This document shows positions 6,901-15,230 of a DNA stretch of 41,784 nucleotides, one piece after another. Source of the DNA: an uncultured Clostridia bacterium (GTDB taxonomy: Bacteria; Bacillota; Clostridia; UBA1381); the NCBI GenBank assembly GCA_947626075.1, contig CANQQW010000010.1, positions 1 through 41,784 of the forward strand, in the 5' to 3' direction. The position numbers and the translations under genes are program-made. The number at the start of each line of letters is the position of its first letter. Positions within the stretch are counted from its first letter, which is position 1. Under the pieces are notes generated by a model, which had not been told where the DNA came from, ran no database searches, and saw nothing but the letters and a program-made list of their open reading frames with translations.

Positions 6901-7890
6901 CTACCACTCAGTTATTGCTAAATTGTATATAAGCTCCGCGCAGCTTTTTATGTCGTCCGCGCTCGCCGTTTCCGACGGCGAGTGAATGTAGCGCGTCGGT
7001 ATTGATACTCCGCCCGTCTTTATTCCCGCGCGCGTAAGATGTATCGCGCCCGCGTCGGTACCGCCGTCGGTCATTATCTCAAGCTGGTACGGTATCTTGT
7101 TCTTCTTTGCGGTTTCTATCATCTTGGTGCGCACGTCAGCGTCGCATATGATTGAACGGTCCATTACCTTTATCGCCGCGCCCTTTCCCATTTCCACCGC
7201 CATAACAGGCGCATCGGGCGTGTCGCCCGTGTCGGTTACGTCAACGGCTACCGCTATGTCAGGCTCAATTGCGAACGCGGCGGTCTTTGCGCCTCTCAGC
7301 CCGACTTCCTCCTGTACGGTGAATACAAAGTACAAGTCGTTTTTACTCTCTTTGATTTCACTCATAGCCTTCATTATTACGGCGCAGCCGGCGCGGTTGT
7401 CGAGCGCTTTTGAAATGACGGTATCGCCGCTTTTAATGAAGCCGCCTTCAAACGCGGCGCAGTCTCCTACCGTGGCTTTTTTCTCCGCCTCGGTCTTATT
7501 CTTCGCGCCTATATCTATATACAGCTTATCAACGGACGGCTTGTCCTTAAATGCCGCCTCTTTAGCGCCTATAACTCCCGCCGTTCCGTTTGTAAAGCGT
7601 ACTCGTAAATTCACGAGGTTACGCGTATTAAGTCCTCCCACGGGGGAAAAGTATATAAAACCGTTATCGTCCGCCGACGCGGCTATCACGCCTATCTCGT
7701 CCATATGTGCGGCGAACATTATTTTCTTTCCCCCGCCCGTCCTATGGGCTATTATATTTCCCATAGCGTCTGTATCTATCTCGTCGCAGTACTCGGAAAT
7801 CTTTGACAAAATATATTTGCGTATTTCGTCCTCATTGCCCGACGGGCTGTTTATTTGTGTCATTTCCTCCAATATTTTCAGAATATCCAT
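6901..7890 (-). CDS. M42-family aminopeptidase, intact active site (paralogue 1)
   Basis: M42 enzymes are cytosolic, cobalt/zinc-dependent, self-compartmentalising aminopeptidases (TET/FrvX/PepA-type) that trim short peptides. This 329-residue copy keeps all expected residues: His62 in AAHMDEIG, bridging Asp164 in KALDNR, catalytic Glu194 and ligand Glu195 in QEEVGLRG, Asp217 in VAVDVTD, and His303 in RYIHSP. It is the last of three overlapping M42 genes; its ATG overlaps the stop codon of the middle copy by one base (TAATG). The specificity cannot be read from sequence. Confidence 0.93.
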   Translation of the reverse strand: MDILKILEEMTQINSPSGNEDEIRKYILSKISEYCDEIDTDAMGNIIAHRTGGGKKIMFAAHMDEIGVIAASADDNGFIYFSPVGGLNTRNLVNLRVRFTNGTAGVIGAKEAAFKDKPSVDKLYIDIGAKNKTEAEKKATVGDCAAFEGGFIKSGDTVISKALDNRAGCAVIMKAMSEIKESKNDLYFVFTVQEEVGLRGAKTAAFAIEPDIAVAVDVTDTGDTPDAPVMAVEMGKGAAIKVMDRSIICDADVRTKMIETAKKNKIPYQLEIMTDGGTDAGAIHLTRAGIKTGGVSIPTRYIHSPSETASADDIKSCAELIYNLAITEW

Positions 7891-8909
7891 TATATCATAT
7901 CTCCGATTTTATTCAAGAATAATTTTATATAAGCGGTCATGGCGTCTATGTCGTCAAGCGACATGAGCGATACCGGCGAATGTGAATAGCGGCACGGAAC
8001 AGCCGCGCCGAGCGTCGTCACCGCGCCCGCGCTCGTCTGAATGGCGCCGCCGTCGCTCGAAAACGGCGTAAGCGTTTTTACCTGTGTTTTTATGCCCGCT
8101 TTCTCCGCCGCCTTTATCATAGCGGCTGTGGCGGTTTTGTCCGGTATAAACGATTTATCCGTAACGTTTACCGCAACGCCTCCTCCTAAAACACAGCCGT
8201 TTCGGTTGTCCTTTAAACCGTACATATCCGTGGTGTCAACGCTCCCCAAAGTAAGCAAAAAGTCAGGTTTTATGCGGGTGGAGAGGATGGAGGCGCCGCG
8301 CGCGCCAACCTCATGCTGAGCCAAAAAACACGCGTAAACGTCATGCTCGTAATCGCCGCAAAGCGCATGGATAAGCGAAAAACACGGTGCGCTCCTGTCG
8401 AGCGCCTTACCCTTTATCGTTCCTTTAAGCACCTCAAATTCGGTGCAAAATGCTGCGTAATCACCCTTTTTTATGAGTTTTTGCACCGCTTTTTTGCTCT
8501 TCTTGCCTATATCTATGAAAAGTTTATCGGGCTTTACAACGCTTTTTCTCTCATCTTTCGTCTGAAGATGGATCGCCTTCATTCCGATAACGCCCTTGAT
8601 TTTGTCCTCGCCTATTTCGACTGTCTTGGAAACAAGCTTGCGCGGGTCGATTTCCCCTACCGTCTTAAATTTCAAATAGCCCTTATCGGTTATATCGCTT
8701 ATTATAAGCCCGGCTTCGTCCATATTGGCGGTGACGGCGATTTTTTTACCGCCGCCTTTGCCTTTTTTCAAGGCTGTCACATTACCTATGGCGTCAACGC
8801 TTATCTCGTCCGCTATGGCGTTAAGCTCGGATATTATCGCGGCCCGCACCGCGTTTTCGTTTCCGCTTACGCCGTTTAATTCGCTCAGTGTTTTCAGAAG
8901 TTCAGCCAT
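7890..8909 (-). CDS. M42-family aminopeptidase paralogue with degenerate active site (paralogue 2)
   Basis: A 339-residue full-length M42 fold. By my alignment with its neighbours the first metal ligand His is Asn62 (TANMDEAG), the catalytic Glu is His199 (AQHEVGARG), and the Asp of the VDV motif lines up with Gly222 (TLGSVDTTD), although Asp225 could substitute. The bridging Asp171 (KALDR), Glu200 and His310 (RYSHSP) remain. The frame is open, codon use is like the neighbours, and the gene is translationally coupled on both sides, so it is not a decaying pseudogene. It may be a non-catalytic subunit of a mixed TET particle or an enzyme with altered metal use. Family certain; activity doubtful. 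Confidence 0.9.
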   Translation of the reverse strand: MAELLKTLSELNGVSGNENAVRAAIISELNAIADEISVDAIGNVTALKKGKGGGKKIAVTANMDEAGLIISDITDKGYLKFKTVGEIDPRKLVSKTVEIGEDKIKGVIGMKAIHLQTKDERKSVVKPDKLFIDIGKKSKKAVQKLIKKGDYAAFCTEFEVLKGTIKGKALDRSAPCFSLIHALCGDYEHDVYACFLAQHEVGARGASILSTRIKPDFLLTLGSVDTTDMYGLKDNRNGCVLGGGVAVNVTDKSFIPDKTATAAMIKAAEKAGIKTQVKTLTPFSSDGGAIQTSAGAVTTLGAAVPCRYSHSPVSLMSLDDIDAMTAYIKLFLNKIGDMI

Positions 8910-9922
8910 TTGGTTTCACCCTTTTGTTCCTTGATAAATTCCGTCAGCAGACTGACGACCGCGCAAACATCGGAAACGCTTAGCGTTTCAACGGATGTGT
9001 GCATATATTTAAGAGGTATCGACAATAGCGCCGTCGGTATGCCGCAGCGCGCCGTCTGTATTGCCCACGCGTCCGTGCCGGTGTCTCCGCTTTCCGCCTC
9101 CGCGTTTACCTTTATGCCGTGACGCTCAGCCGCATCAAACAGCGCGTCGGTAAGGCGGGGGTGCAGATTGGGTCCGACCGAAATTACCGCGCCGCTTCCG
9201 ACCTCGAAAGCGTCTTTACTGTTATCGGGCGTTATGCCGTGGCACACGTCAATTGCTATCGCCATATCGGGATTTACGCCGTATGCCGCGGTCTCCCCGC
9301 CGCGGCAGCCGACCTCCTCCTGAACCGCCGCGACAGCGCATACGTCCACGTTAAGCTCCGCGTCCGATATATTCTTCATAACGGTCAGTATCGCCGCAAC
9401 GCTCGCCCTGTCGTCAAGCGATTTGCCGGAAAACTGCTTCTTGCCGAGCCGTCCCACAGACTGTGCGAGAGTTACCGCGTCGCCCACGGAGACCTTTTCC
9501 TTAACCGTTTTCGCGTCAAGACCTGTGTCTATCGCCATATCTTTCATCGGCACCGTCTTGCCCGCGTCGAGCAGATAATCGCTCTTTATCCCGATCACTC
9601 CCCACAAGTCCTCGCTGCCGTGAACCGTCACCTCGGACGAGGGGAGCGTTCTTTCGTCGATACCGCCTACGCTCGTAAAGGTGAGATAGCCCTCGTCCGT
9701 CACGGAAGTAACCATAAGACCTATCTCGTCGCAGTGAGCCTCAATCATAAGCAGCGGCGCGTTTTCCCTGCCGCAGCGTTTAAACGCGATTACGCTGCCG
9801 AGCGCGTCGGTTACAACGCTGTCACAGTACGGCGCGAAAAGGTTTTTTATTTCGTCGGTTATTCTGTATTCAAAGCCCGATATGCCGCGCATATCGCTAA
9901 GTTGTTTGATTAGATTTTCCAT
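8894..9922 (-). CDS. M42-family aminopeptidase, intact active site (paralogue 3)
   Basis: The first-transcribed of the three M42 genes, 342 residues. Its motifs are complete: His63 in EAHCDEIG, Asp170 in KSLDDR, Glu202/Glu203 in QEEVGCRG, Asp225 in IAIDVCHG, and a His in KYMHTS near the C-terminus. Two metal ligands are flanked by Cys, which is unusual but seen in this family. Its 3' end overlaps the start of the middle copy by 16 bp, and the RBS of that copy lies inside it. It starts 9 bases after murD, so the four genes are likely one transcript. Confidence 0.93.
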   Translation of the reverse strand: MENLIKQLSDMRGISGFEYRITDEIKNLFAPYCDSVVTDALGSVIAFKRCGRENAPLLMIEAHCDEIGLMVTSVTDEGYLTFTSVGGIDERTLPSSEVTVHGSEDLWGVIGIKSDYLLDAGKTVPMKDMAIDTGLDAKTVKEKVSVGDAVTLAQSVGRLGKKQFSGKSLDDRASVAAILTVMKNISDAELNVDVCAVAAVQEEVGCRGGETAAYGVNPDMAIAIDVCHGITPDNSKDAFEVGSGAVISVGPNLHPRLTDALFDAAERHGIKVNAEAESGDTGTDAWAIQTARCGIPTALLSIPLKYMHTSVETLSVSDVCAVVSLLTEFIKEQKGETKWLNF

Positions 9923-9930
9923 TTACCCCT

Positions 9931-11313
9931 CTATCTCAATTCGTTCACGATTTTCTTAAACACATTTCCGCGTTCCTCAAAGTTTTTGAACATATCGAAG
10001 CTGGTGCTTGCGGGTGAAAGAAGTACCACGTCGCCGCTCACGGCGCGGCTTCTCGCGGCGTTTACGGCGCTTTCGTATGTCGAAGCGCGTATTACCTCTA
10101 TATTTTTCCCGCGTCCCGTGCTGTTTATTTCTTGTTTCAACGCCTTTTCTATAACGTCCGATGTTTCGCCTATAAGCACAAGCGTCTTTACGTACTCGGC
10201 AATAGCCGGTCCGAGCGCGGTATAGGGTATACCCTTATCCATGCCGCCCGCGATAAGTATTACTTTCTCGGGGAACACGCGCAATGCGTTTATTGTTCTG
10301 TTCGGACTGGAGTCTATTGAGCTGTTATAGTAGCGCACGCCGTCAAGTATTCTGACGAGTTCTATTCTGTGCTCCACGCCGCCGAATGTTTTTGACGTTT
10401 CAAAAATCACATCGTCGCTCACAAGTCCGCTTACCGCGGCTATCGCAGCCATGTAATTCTCAACATTGTGCATACCGGGTATTTTGATGTCGTTTATGTT
10501 AAGAACGGCGACATTGCCGCGTTTTATAATATCGCCGTCAAGGTAGACGTCGGCTTTTTCCTTGCGGGAGAAATATTTCACCGCGCCGCGCGCCTCGCCG
10601 CCTATCTTCGCCGTTACCTCGTTATCCGCGTTTACCACGAGGATATTGCCGCTCTTTTGGTAGAGCATGATATTTTTCTTCGCGTCGATATACTCCTGAT
10701 AATCCTTATGCTTATCAAGGTGGTTCGGACTTATATTCGTTATTACCGCTCTTTCGGGCGACTTGCGCATTGTGTGCAGCTGGAATGAGGACAGCTCCAA
10801 AATTACCCAGTCGTCAGCCGTCATTTTTTCGGCATCCGTTAAAAGCGGGTTGCCGATATTTCCGCCGAGCCATGTTTTATAGCCTGCTTTTGTCATCATT
10901 TTATGAATAAGCGTTGTGGTCGTCGTCTTTCCGTCGCTGCCCGTTACCGCTATAATGTGCGACGGACACACGTCAAAAAAAACCTCCATTTCGCTCGTTA
11001 CGACGCTGCCCTCAGCCTTAGCCCTTAAAAGCTCGGGTATGTCATATCTTATGCCGGGCGTTTTGAAGATTATGTCGCCGGACAGTCCTTTAAGGTAGCC
11101 GTCGCCGAAAATAAGCTTTACGCCAAGCGCTTCAAGCTCGTCAGCCGTTTCAGCCATATCTTTCCTCCGGCTCTTGTCGCGCGCAGTCACGTTCGCGCCG
11201 TGCGCCGCGAGATATTTTATAAGCGGCAGATTTGATATGCCTATTCCGAGGACTGTTATGTTTTTATCTTTCACGCTTTCCTTAAATTTTTCAATCTCTG
11301 TCATTTCCCTCAC
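9931..11313 (-). CDS. murD: UDP-N-acetylmuramoylalanine--D-glutamate ligase
   Basis: Adds D-glutamate to UDP-MurNAc-L-alanine in the cytoplasm, the second amino-acid step of peptidoglycan synthesis. The 460 residues show an N-terminal Rossmann-like domain (VLGIGISNLPLIKYLAAHG), the ATP loop AVTGSDGKTTTTTLI, the NISPNHLDKH Mur-ligase motif and the C-terminal HRIELV and DSSPNRT motifs. The final domain includes LIAGGMDKG. GGAGTGAGGG lies before the start. The gene lies just after the ispH::rpsA terminator, and no other mur or division genes are near, so it is separated from the usual dcw cluster. Confidence 0.96.
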   Translation of the reverse strand: MREMTEIEKFKESVKDKNITVLGIGISNLPLIKYLAAHGANVTARDKSRRKDMAETADELEALGVKLIFGDGYLKGLSGDIIFKTPGIRYDIPELLRAKAEGSVVTSEMEVFFDVCPSHIIAVTGSDGKTTTTTLIHKMMTKAGYKTWLGGNIGNPLLTDAEKMTADDWVILELSSFQLHTMRKSPERAVITNISPNHLDKHKDYQEYIDAKKNIMLYQKSGNILVVNADNEVTAKIGGEARGAVKYFSRKEKADVYLDGDIIKRGNVAVLNINDIKIPGMHNVENYMAAIAAVSGLVSDDVIFETSKTFGGVEHRIELVRILDGVRYYNSSIDSSPNRTINALRVFPEKVILIAGGMDKGIPYTALGPAIAEYVKTLVLIGETSDVIEKALKQEINSTGRGKNIEVIRASTYESAVNAARSRAVSGDVVLLSPASTSFDMFKNFEERGNVFKKIVNELR

Positions 11314-11335
11314 TCCTCCGTAGAGATATATACAT

Positions 11336-11384
11336 CAAAAAAGGCAGGATATACCTAATTTAAAGGATATTCCCCGCCTTTTGC
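11336..11384 (-). terminator. Terminator after ispH::rpsA, close upstream of murD
   Basis: AAAAGGC and GCCTTTT arms (11376-11382 and 11339-11345) are extended by an imperfect GC/AT stem and followed by a T-run on the minus strand. It ends only about 25 bases before the murD start codon, leaving little space for a murD promoter, so partial read-through is likely. Confidence 0.7.
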
Positions 11385-11393
11385 AATTCCAAA

Positions 11394-11720
11394 TTATTCC
11401 GCTTCCTCTTTTACTTCCTCGTCAGCCGCAGCTTCCTCTGCCGCCGCAGCTTCCTCTACAGCCGGCGCTTCCTCCGCAGCTTCTTCTTCAGCCGCAGCTT
11501 CCTCTGTAGATTCAGCTTCTTCAGGCGCGGCTTCCTCCGCAGCCGGCGCTTCCTCCGCGACCGCTTCGGCAGGCTCTATCTCTATTGCCTCCTCAACCTC
11601 TACATCGGGGTCGGTCGAGTATACAAGGGCTTCCTCCTTTTCGGGAATTGCGGGAGCTTCTTCCGCTTCCTCCGTCTTTTCGGGTACGGGGATAAGCGCA
11701 CGAATCGAAAGGCTTATCTT
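11394..11720 (-). repeat. Ala/Glu-rich low-complexity coding tail of ispH::rpsA
   Basis: The last 100 or so codons are built from repeated GAGGAAGCTGC-like blocks that encode runs such as EEAPAAEEAAPEEAE. The tail is acidic and probably disordered, and follows the last S1 domain. Confidence 0.8.
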
Positions 11721-13571
11721 CTTTTCCTCCCAATTCAAATCCGTAACCTTTGCCTCAACCTCTTCGCCTATCGTAAGCACGTCCTCGGGCTTGCCTATTC
11801 TTCTGTCGGCAATCTGAGAGATGTGGATAAGACCGTCAACGCTCGGTATAATCTCCGCGAACGCGCCGAACGGCATCATGCGTACTATCTTACACTTGAT
11901 AACGTCGCCCAAATGGATCTTCGACTGCGCGATTACCCACGGGTCGTCCTCTGTCTTTTTGTAGCCGAGAGAAATCTTTTTCGTCTCAGGATTTATATCC
12001 TTGATATAAACATCGAGGACGTCTCCCTCTTTAACTACCTCCGACGGGTGCTTAATCTTGTTCCATGACAGCTCGCTGATATGAACAAGACCGTCCACTC
12101 CGCCTATATCGACGAACGCGCCGAAAGACGTAAGGGATTTTACAACGCCGTTGTATCTCTTTCCTACTTCCGCGTCCGCCCAGAATTTTTCTTCTCTTGC
12201 TTTTCTTTCAGCCTCGATGAGCACTCTTACCGAACCGATTACTCTTTTTCTTCTCTCGTCAATCTCGATAATTTTGTACTTTACCGTATCGCCCACAAGG
12301 CTTTGAAGGTCCTGCACAAATCTGCCCGCTGCCTGACGCGCGGGAATAAATACCTGTGAACCATCTGTCAGCGCGATAACTCCGCCTTTCACGGCTTTTA
12401 TGATTTTGCCTTCCAAAATTTTTTCTTCTTCATAAGCCGCTTTGATTTTGTTCCAGCTTTCCATAGCTACCAATTTCTTTCTTGATAAAACTACTTTTCC
12501 CTCACCATCATTTACGCCGACAACGTAAACCTTGATTGTATCGCCTTCTTTTACAACATCAGACGGCTTAAGTGACGGGTCATCGGTAAGCTGATCAGCC
12601 GCAAGCTGTCCGTTATACTTAAATCCTCCGAGGTCAACAATGACTTCGTTGGCGCGGACCTCTACGACAGTACCGTCAATAATGTCCCCGTTGTTGAGAG
12701 TCTTGCTTTCATACTGTGCAAACAGTTCCGCAAAGTTCTCCTCATTTTTTACATTTTCACTCATAGCCTTTACTACCTCCTCGATAATACTGCCCGGCGT
12801 TGACGCCCCGGCGGTAATACCTATTTTATTATATGTTTTTTCTTGAGGTAAATCCTCAAATGTTTCGATATGATAGGTTGCGGGACAGCTGCGTTTCGAT
12901 ATTTCGTACAGCTTTCTTGTGTTCGAGCTTTCCTTTCCCCCGATAACAAGCATCATGTCCGAATTCCTCGAAAGTTCGTCCGTCTCCTTTTGCCTATCTT
13001 TCGTCGCATTACATATTGTATCAAATATCAGGGTACTTTTGCAAGTTTTTTTTATATTTTGTACGATTTCACCAAAAAATTCTCTATTTATTGTAGTTTG
13101 TGCTACAACACAAAGGTCTTTCTCGCGAAGCGGCGCGTCAATTTCACACTCAGTACTGTTAATTATAAGCGCTTCTCCGCCGCACCATCCGTTTATCCCC
13201 ATAACCTCGGGGTGGTTCTTATCGCCGACTATTACTATTTTATACCCTTTTTTGCGGTGCTCGGATACAATTCTATGTATCTTCGACACGAACGGGCATG
13301 TAAGGTCGATATACTCCCTGCCGCGAAGCTCCTCATACACGTTTTCGCCCACGCCGTGCGCGCGTATTATAACCGCGCAGTCTTTCGGTATATCGCTTAT
13401 GCGTTCATACGACTTTACGCCCTTGCTCTCAAGCTCCGCTATGACCTGACCGTTATGGATAAGGTGTCCGAGCGCCGCGATTTTGTTTCCCTTTTCTATT
13501 TCCGCGTAAACTCCGTCCACGGCGCGTTTCACGCCGTAACAAAATCCCGCCGTTTTCGCAACCGTAATCAT
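11394..13571 (-). CDS. ispH-rpsA: IspH (HMBPP reductase) fused to ribosomal protein S1
   Basis: Residues 1-265 are IspH, the last enzyme of the MEP isoprenoid pathway, with the three cluster cysteines Cys11 (GFCYGVKRA), Cys92 (LTCPFVSKIH) and Cys187 (FDTICNAT) and the AHGVGE and TAGASTP motifs. Four S1 RNA-binding domains follow, starting near 297, 387, 470 and 555; the last two have the typical FGAFVDIGGVDGLVHIS form. An acidic Ala/Glu tail covers 630-725. Such fusions are well known in Clostridia. The ATG overlaps the plsC stop as ATGA. A strong internal SD and ATG at the domain junction (Met270) may yield free S1. Confidence 0.95.
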   Translation of the reverse strand: MITVAKTAGFCYGVKRAVDGVYAEIEKGNKIAALGHLIHNGQVIAELESKGVKSYERISDIPKDCAVIIRAHGVGENVYEELRGREYIDLTCPFVSKIHRIVSEHRKKGYKIVIVGDKNHPEVMGINGWCGGEALIINSTECEIDAPLREKDLCVVAQTTINREFFGEIVQNIKKTCKSTLIFDTICNATKDRQKETDELSRNSDMMLVIGGKESSNTRKLYEISKRSCPATYHIETFEDLPQEKTYNKIGITAGASTPGSIIEEVVKAMSENVKNEENFAELFAQYESKTLNNGDIIDGTVVEVRANEVIVDLGGFKYNGQLAADQLTDDPSLKPSDVVKEGDTIKVYVVGVNDGEGKVVLSRKKLVAMESWNKIKAAYEEEKILEGKIIKAVKGGVIALTDGSQVFIPARQAAGRFVQDLQSLVGDTVKYKIIEIDERRKRVIGSVRVLIEAERKAREEKFWADAEVGKRYNGVVKSLTSFGAFVDIGGVDGLVHISELSWNKIKHPSEVVKEGDVLDVYIKDINPETKKISLGYKKTEDDPWVIAQSKIHLGDVIKCKIVRMMPFGAFAEIIPSVDGLIHISQIADRRIGKPEDVLTIGEEVEAKVTDLNWEEKKISLSIRALIPVPEKTEEAEEAPAIPEKEEALVYSTDPDVEVEEAIEIEPAEAVAEEAPAAEEAAPEEAESTEEAAAEEEAAEEAPAVEEAAAAEEAAADEEVKEEAE
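12762..12782 (-). promoter_or_regulatory. Internal Shine-Dalgarno and ATG at the IspH/S1 junction
   Basis: GAGGAGGT (12775-12782), encoded by Glu-Glu-Val of the IspH C-terminus, lies 10 bases before an in-frame ATG at 12764 (Met270, starting MSENVKNEENF). The site falls exactly between the IspH domain and the first S1 domain, so a separate 456-residue S1 protein could be made. Confidence 0.55.
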
Positions 13572-14137
13572 AGCTTTTCCCTTATCCTTGCCATAATATC
13601 GTCAGACGCCGCCTGCGTTTCCTCGGGCGTGAGCTTTTTGGTAAAATCAAGGTATACCGGCTCGCCGTAGGTGACGGTTATTTTGTGCATCCACTTGTAG
13701 CCGCCCGATATTGACGCGGGTATCACGGGCGCTTTCGCGCGGTGCGCTATCGCGACCATGCCGGGCTTCGCCTTTGGGCGTGAATTGTCGCGCACGCGTC
13801 TGCCCTCCGGGAATATGAGCATCGCGTCGCCCTCGGAGAGTATTTTAAGCGAGCCTTTTATCGCTCCCAAATCGCCGTGTCCGCGCGATATGGGGAACGC
13901 GCCGAGTGATTTTATCAGGAAACCGAAAAATTTATTTTTAAACAGCTCCTCCTTTGCCATAAAGCGCAGTCTGCGCGGGCAGGTTATGCCCGCAATCACG
14001 GGGTCCCAATAGCTGCGGTGGTTATACGCGATTATAACGCCGCCCTCTTTAGGTATGTTCTCCCTGCCTACCGTTTTTATACGAAATACAACCAAAAGCG
14101 CGGCGCGCACTATCCATAACGCTATTTTATAAAACAT
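13568..14137 (-). CDS. plsC: 1-acyl-sn-glycerol-3-phosphate acyltransferase
   Basis: Acylates lysophosphatidic acid to phosphatidic acid at the membrane. The 189 residues include a hydrophobic N-terminus (IALWIVRAALLVVF), the catalytic NHRSYWDP (H-x4-D) motif, the ISRG block and the glycerol-phosphate-binding FPEGRR block, followed by KPGMVAIAHRAKAPVIP. This set defines the PlsC family. It overlaps cmk by 11 bp and ispH by 4 bp, so translation is coupled through the three genes. Confidence 0.94.
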   Translation of the reverse strand: MFYKIALWIVRAALLVVFRIKTVGRENIPKEGGVIIAYNHRSYWDPVIAGITCPRRLRFMAKEELFKNKFFGFLIKSLGAFPISRGHGDLGAIKGSLKILSEGDAMLIFPEGRRVRDNSRPKAKPGMVAIAHRAKAPVIPASISGGYKWMHKITVTYGEPVYLDFTKKLTPEETQAASDDIMARIREKL

Positions 14138-14798
14138 TTCTTATAAGCTCCTTCATTTTTTCTGTAACTTGTCCGAAGTCAAGCTCCGTTGTGTCAAGCA
14201 GTACCGCGTCGTCCGCCTTTTTCAGCGGCGATACGGCGCGGGAAGAATCGTTTTTGTCGCGGTACTCAATCTCCGCCTTAATCTTTTCAAAATCGCACTC
14301 GATTCCACCCCCGCGCATTTCGTCATAACGGCGCTTCGCGCGCGCGTCAACCGACGCGGTAAGGAATATCTTTACCTGCGCGTCCGGCAGTACGTAAGCG
14401 CATATGTCGCGTCCGTCCATTATCACGTTGTCCGTTTTCGCCATTTCGCGCTGCATTTCAACGAGTCTTGCGCGTACCTCGGGTATTACGGCTACGTCCG
14501 ACGCGCCCACGGACACGTCCGCGCGTCTTATACGCTCCGAAACGTCTTTGTCGTTTAAGTAGACGCGCTGCGCATTGTTTTCGTTTTTAAGGGCGATTTT
14601 TATCTCGTCAAGACGGTTTATGAGCGCGGCGCGATCGGTTTGTATGTCAATGCCGTTGTCTATCGCGAAAAGCGCCACGCATCTGTACATGGCGCCGGTG
14701 TCTATATAGGTGTAGCCCAAATCTTTCGCGACAGCTTTTGAAACCGAGCTTTTGCCGGCTCCCGCCGGTCCGTCCACGGCTACGGCTATATGCTTCAT
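14127..14798 (-). CDS. cmk: Cytidylate kinase
   Basis: Phosphorylates CMP and dCMP with ATP. The protein opens MKHIAVAVDGPAGAGKSS with a P-loop and continues YIDTGAMYRC, IMDGRDICAYVLPDA and RYDEMR, all family motifs. The ATG at 14798 has GGGAGGA 7 bases upstream and gives the normal 223-residue length; an ATG six codons earlier is less likely. The cmk-plsC-ispH-rpsA order is a common Clostridia cluster. Confidence 0.96.
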   Translation of the reverse strand: MKHIAVAVDGPAGAGKSSVSKAVAKDLGYTYIDTGAMYRCVALFAIDNGIDIQTDRAALINRLDEIKIALKNENNAQRVYLNDKDVSERIRRADVSVGASDVAVIPEVRARLVEMQREMAKTDNVIMDGRDICAYVLPDAQVKIFLTASVDARAKRRYDEMRGGGIECDFEKIKAEIEYRDKNDSSRAVSPLKKADDAVLLDTTELDFGQVTEKMKELIRNVL

Positions 14799-14812
14799 AT
14801 TCGTTCCTCCCA

Positions 14813-15175
14813 TCATTTCGCCAAATCGGGTCTTAACTTCTTCGCGCCGCGAAGGTAGACGTGGTTGATCTCTTCCTTAGTCTTGTCGGTGTTGATATGT
14901 ATCATAATGCGTATGCACTTCTCGAGGCTGCCGTCTATGTCGGGCGCCTGCATGTCGAGAAGCGGTACGAACGTAAGTCCGAATTCTCTTGCCGCCGCGG
15001 CGGGAAATACCGCCGTTAAGTCCTTTGTGACGGTGAAAATTATTGAAATCGAGTCGGCGCGTTTTAAGTCGTTAGCGTCCTCTATCGCTTTTATAAGCTC
15101 CAGCGTCGCGCCGAGTATCGCGTCGCGCGTGTTTTCCTCCGCGGTCGTCGCGCCGCGTATTGCTCTTACTGCCAT
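14813..15175 (-). CDS. aroH: Chorismate mutase, AroH type
   Basis: Converts chorismate to prephenate for phenylalanine and tyrosine synthesis. The 120 residues match the trimeric AroH pseudo-alpha/beta barrel: VRAIRGATTAEENT at the start, ELIKAIEDAN, TVTKDLTAVFPAAAARE and VPLLDMQAPD. The Arg of RGAT, the Glu region (CIRIMIHINTD), and the C-terminal HVYLRGAKKLRPDL supply the active site. Its ATG is preceded by AAAGGAGA. It follows the tandem repeat, which separates it from the HutP-like gene, and starts the aroH-cmk-plsC-ispH run. Confidence 0.95.
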   Translation of the reverse strand: MAVRAIRGATTAEENTRDAILGATLELIKAIEDANDLKRADSISIIFTVTKDLTAVFPAAAAREFGLTFVPLLDMQAPDIDGSLEKCIRIMIHINTDKTKEEINHVYLRGAKKLRPDLAK

Positions 15176-15230
15176 AGTATTTTTCTCCTTTTTTGTTTAT
15201 TGGTTTGTATTTTTTATGTATTTATACGTA

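Noticed and set aside
7890-8909. Pseudogene call for the middle M42 gene
   Set aside because: Full length, no stops or frameshifts, translational overlaps on both sides and normal codon use.
12870-13670. Long plus-strand frame of 266 codons opposite ispH
   Set aside because: The opposite frame encodes intact IspH with its three cluster cysteines; the plus frame has no RBS or family features.
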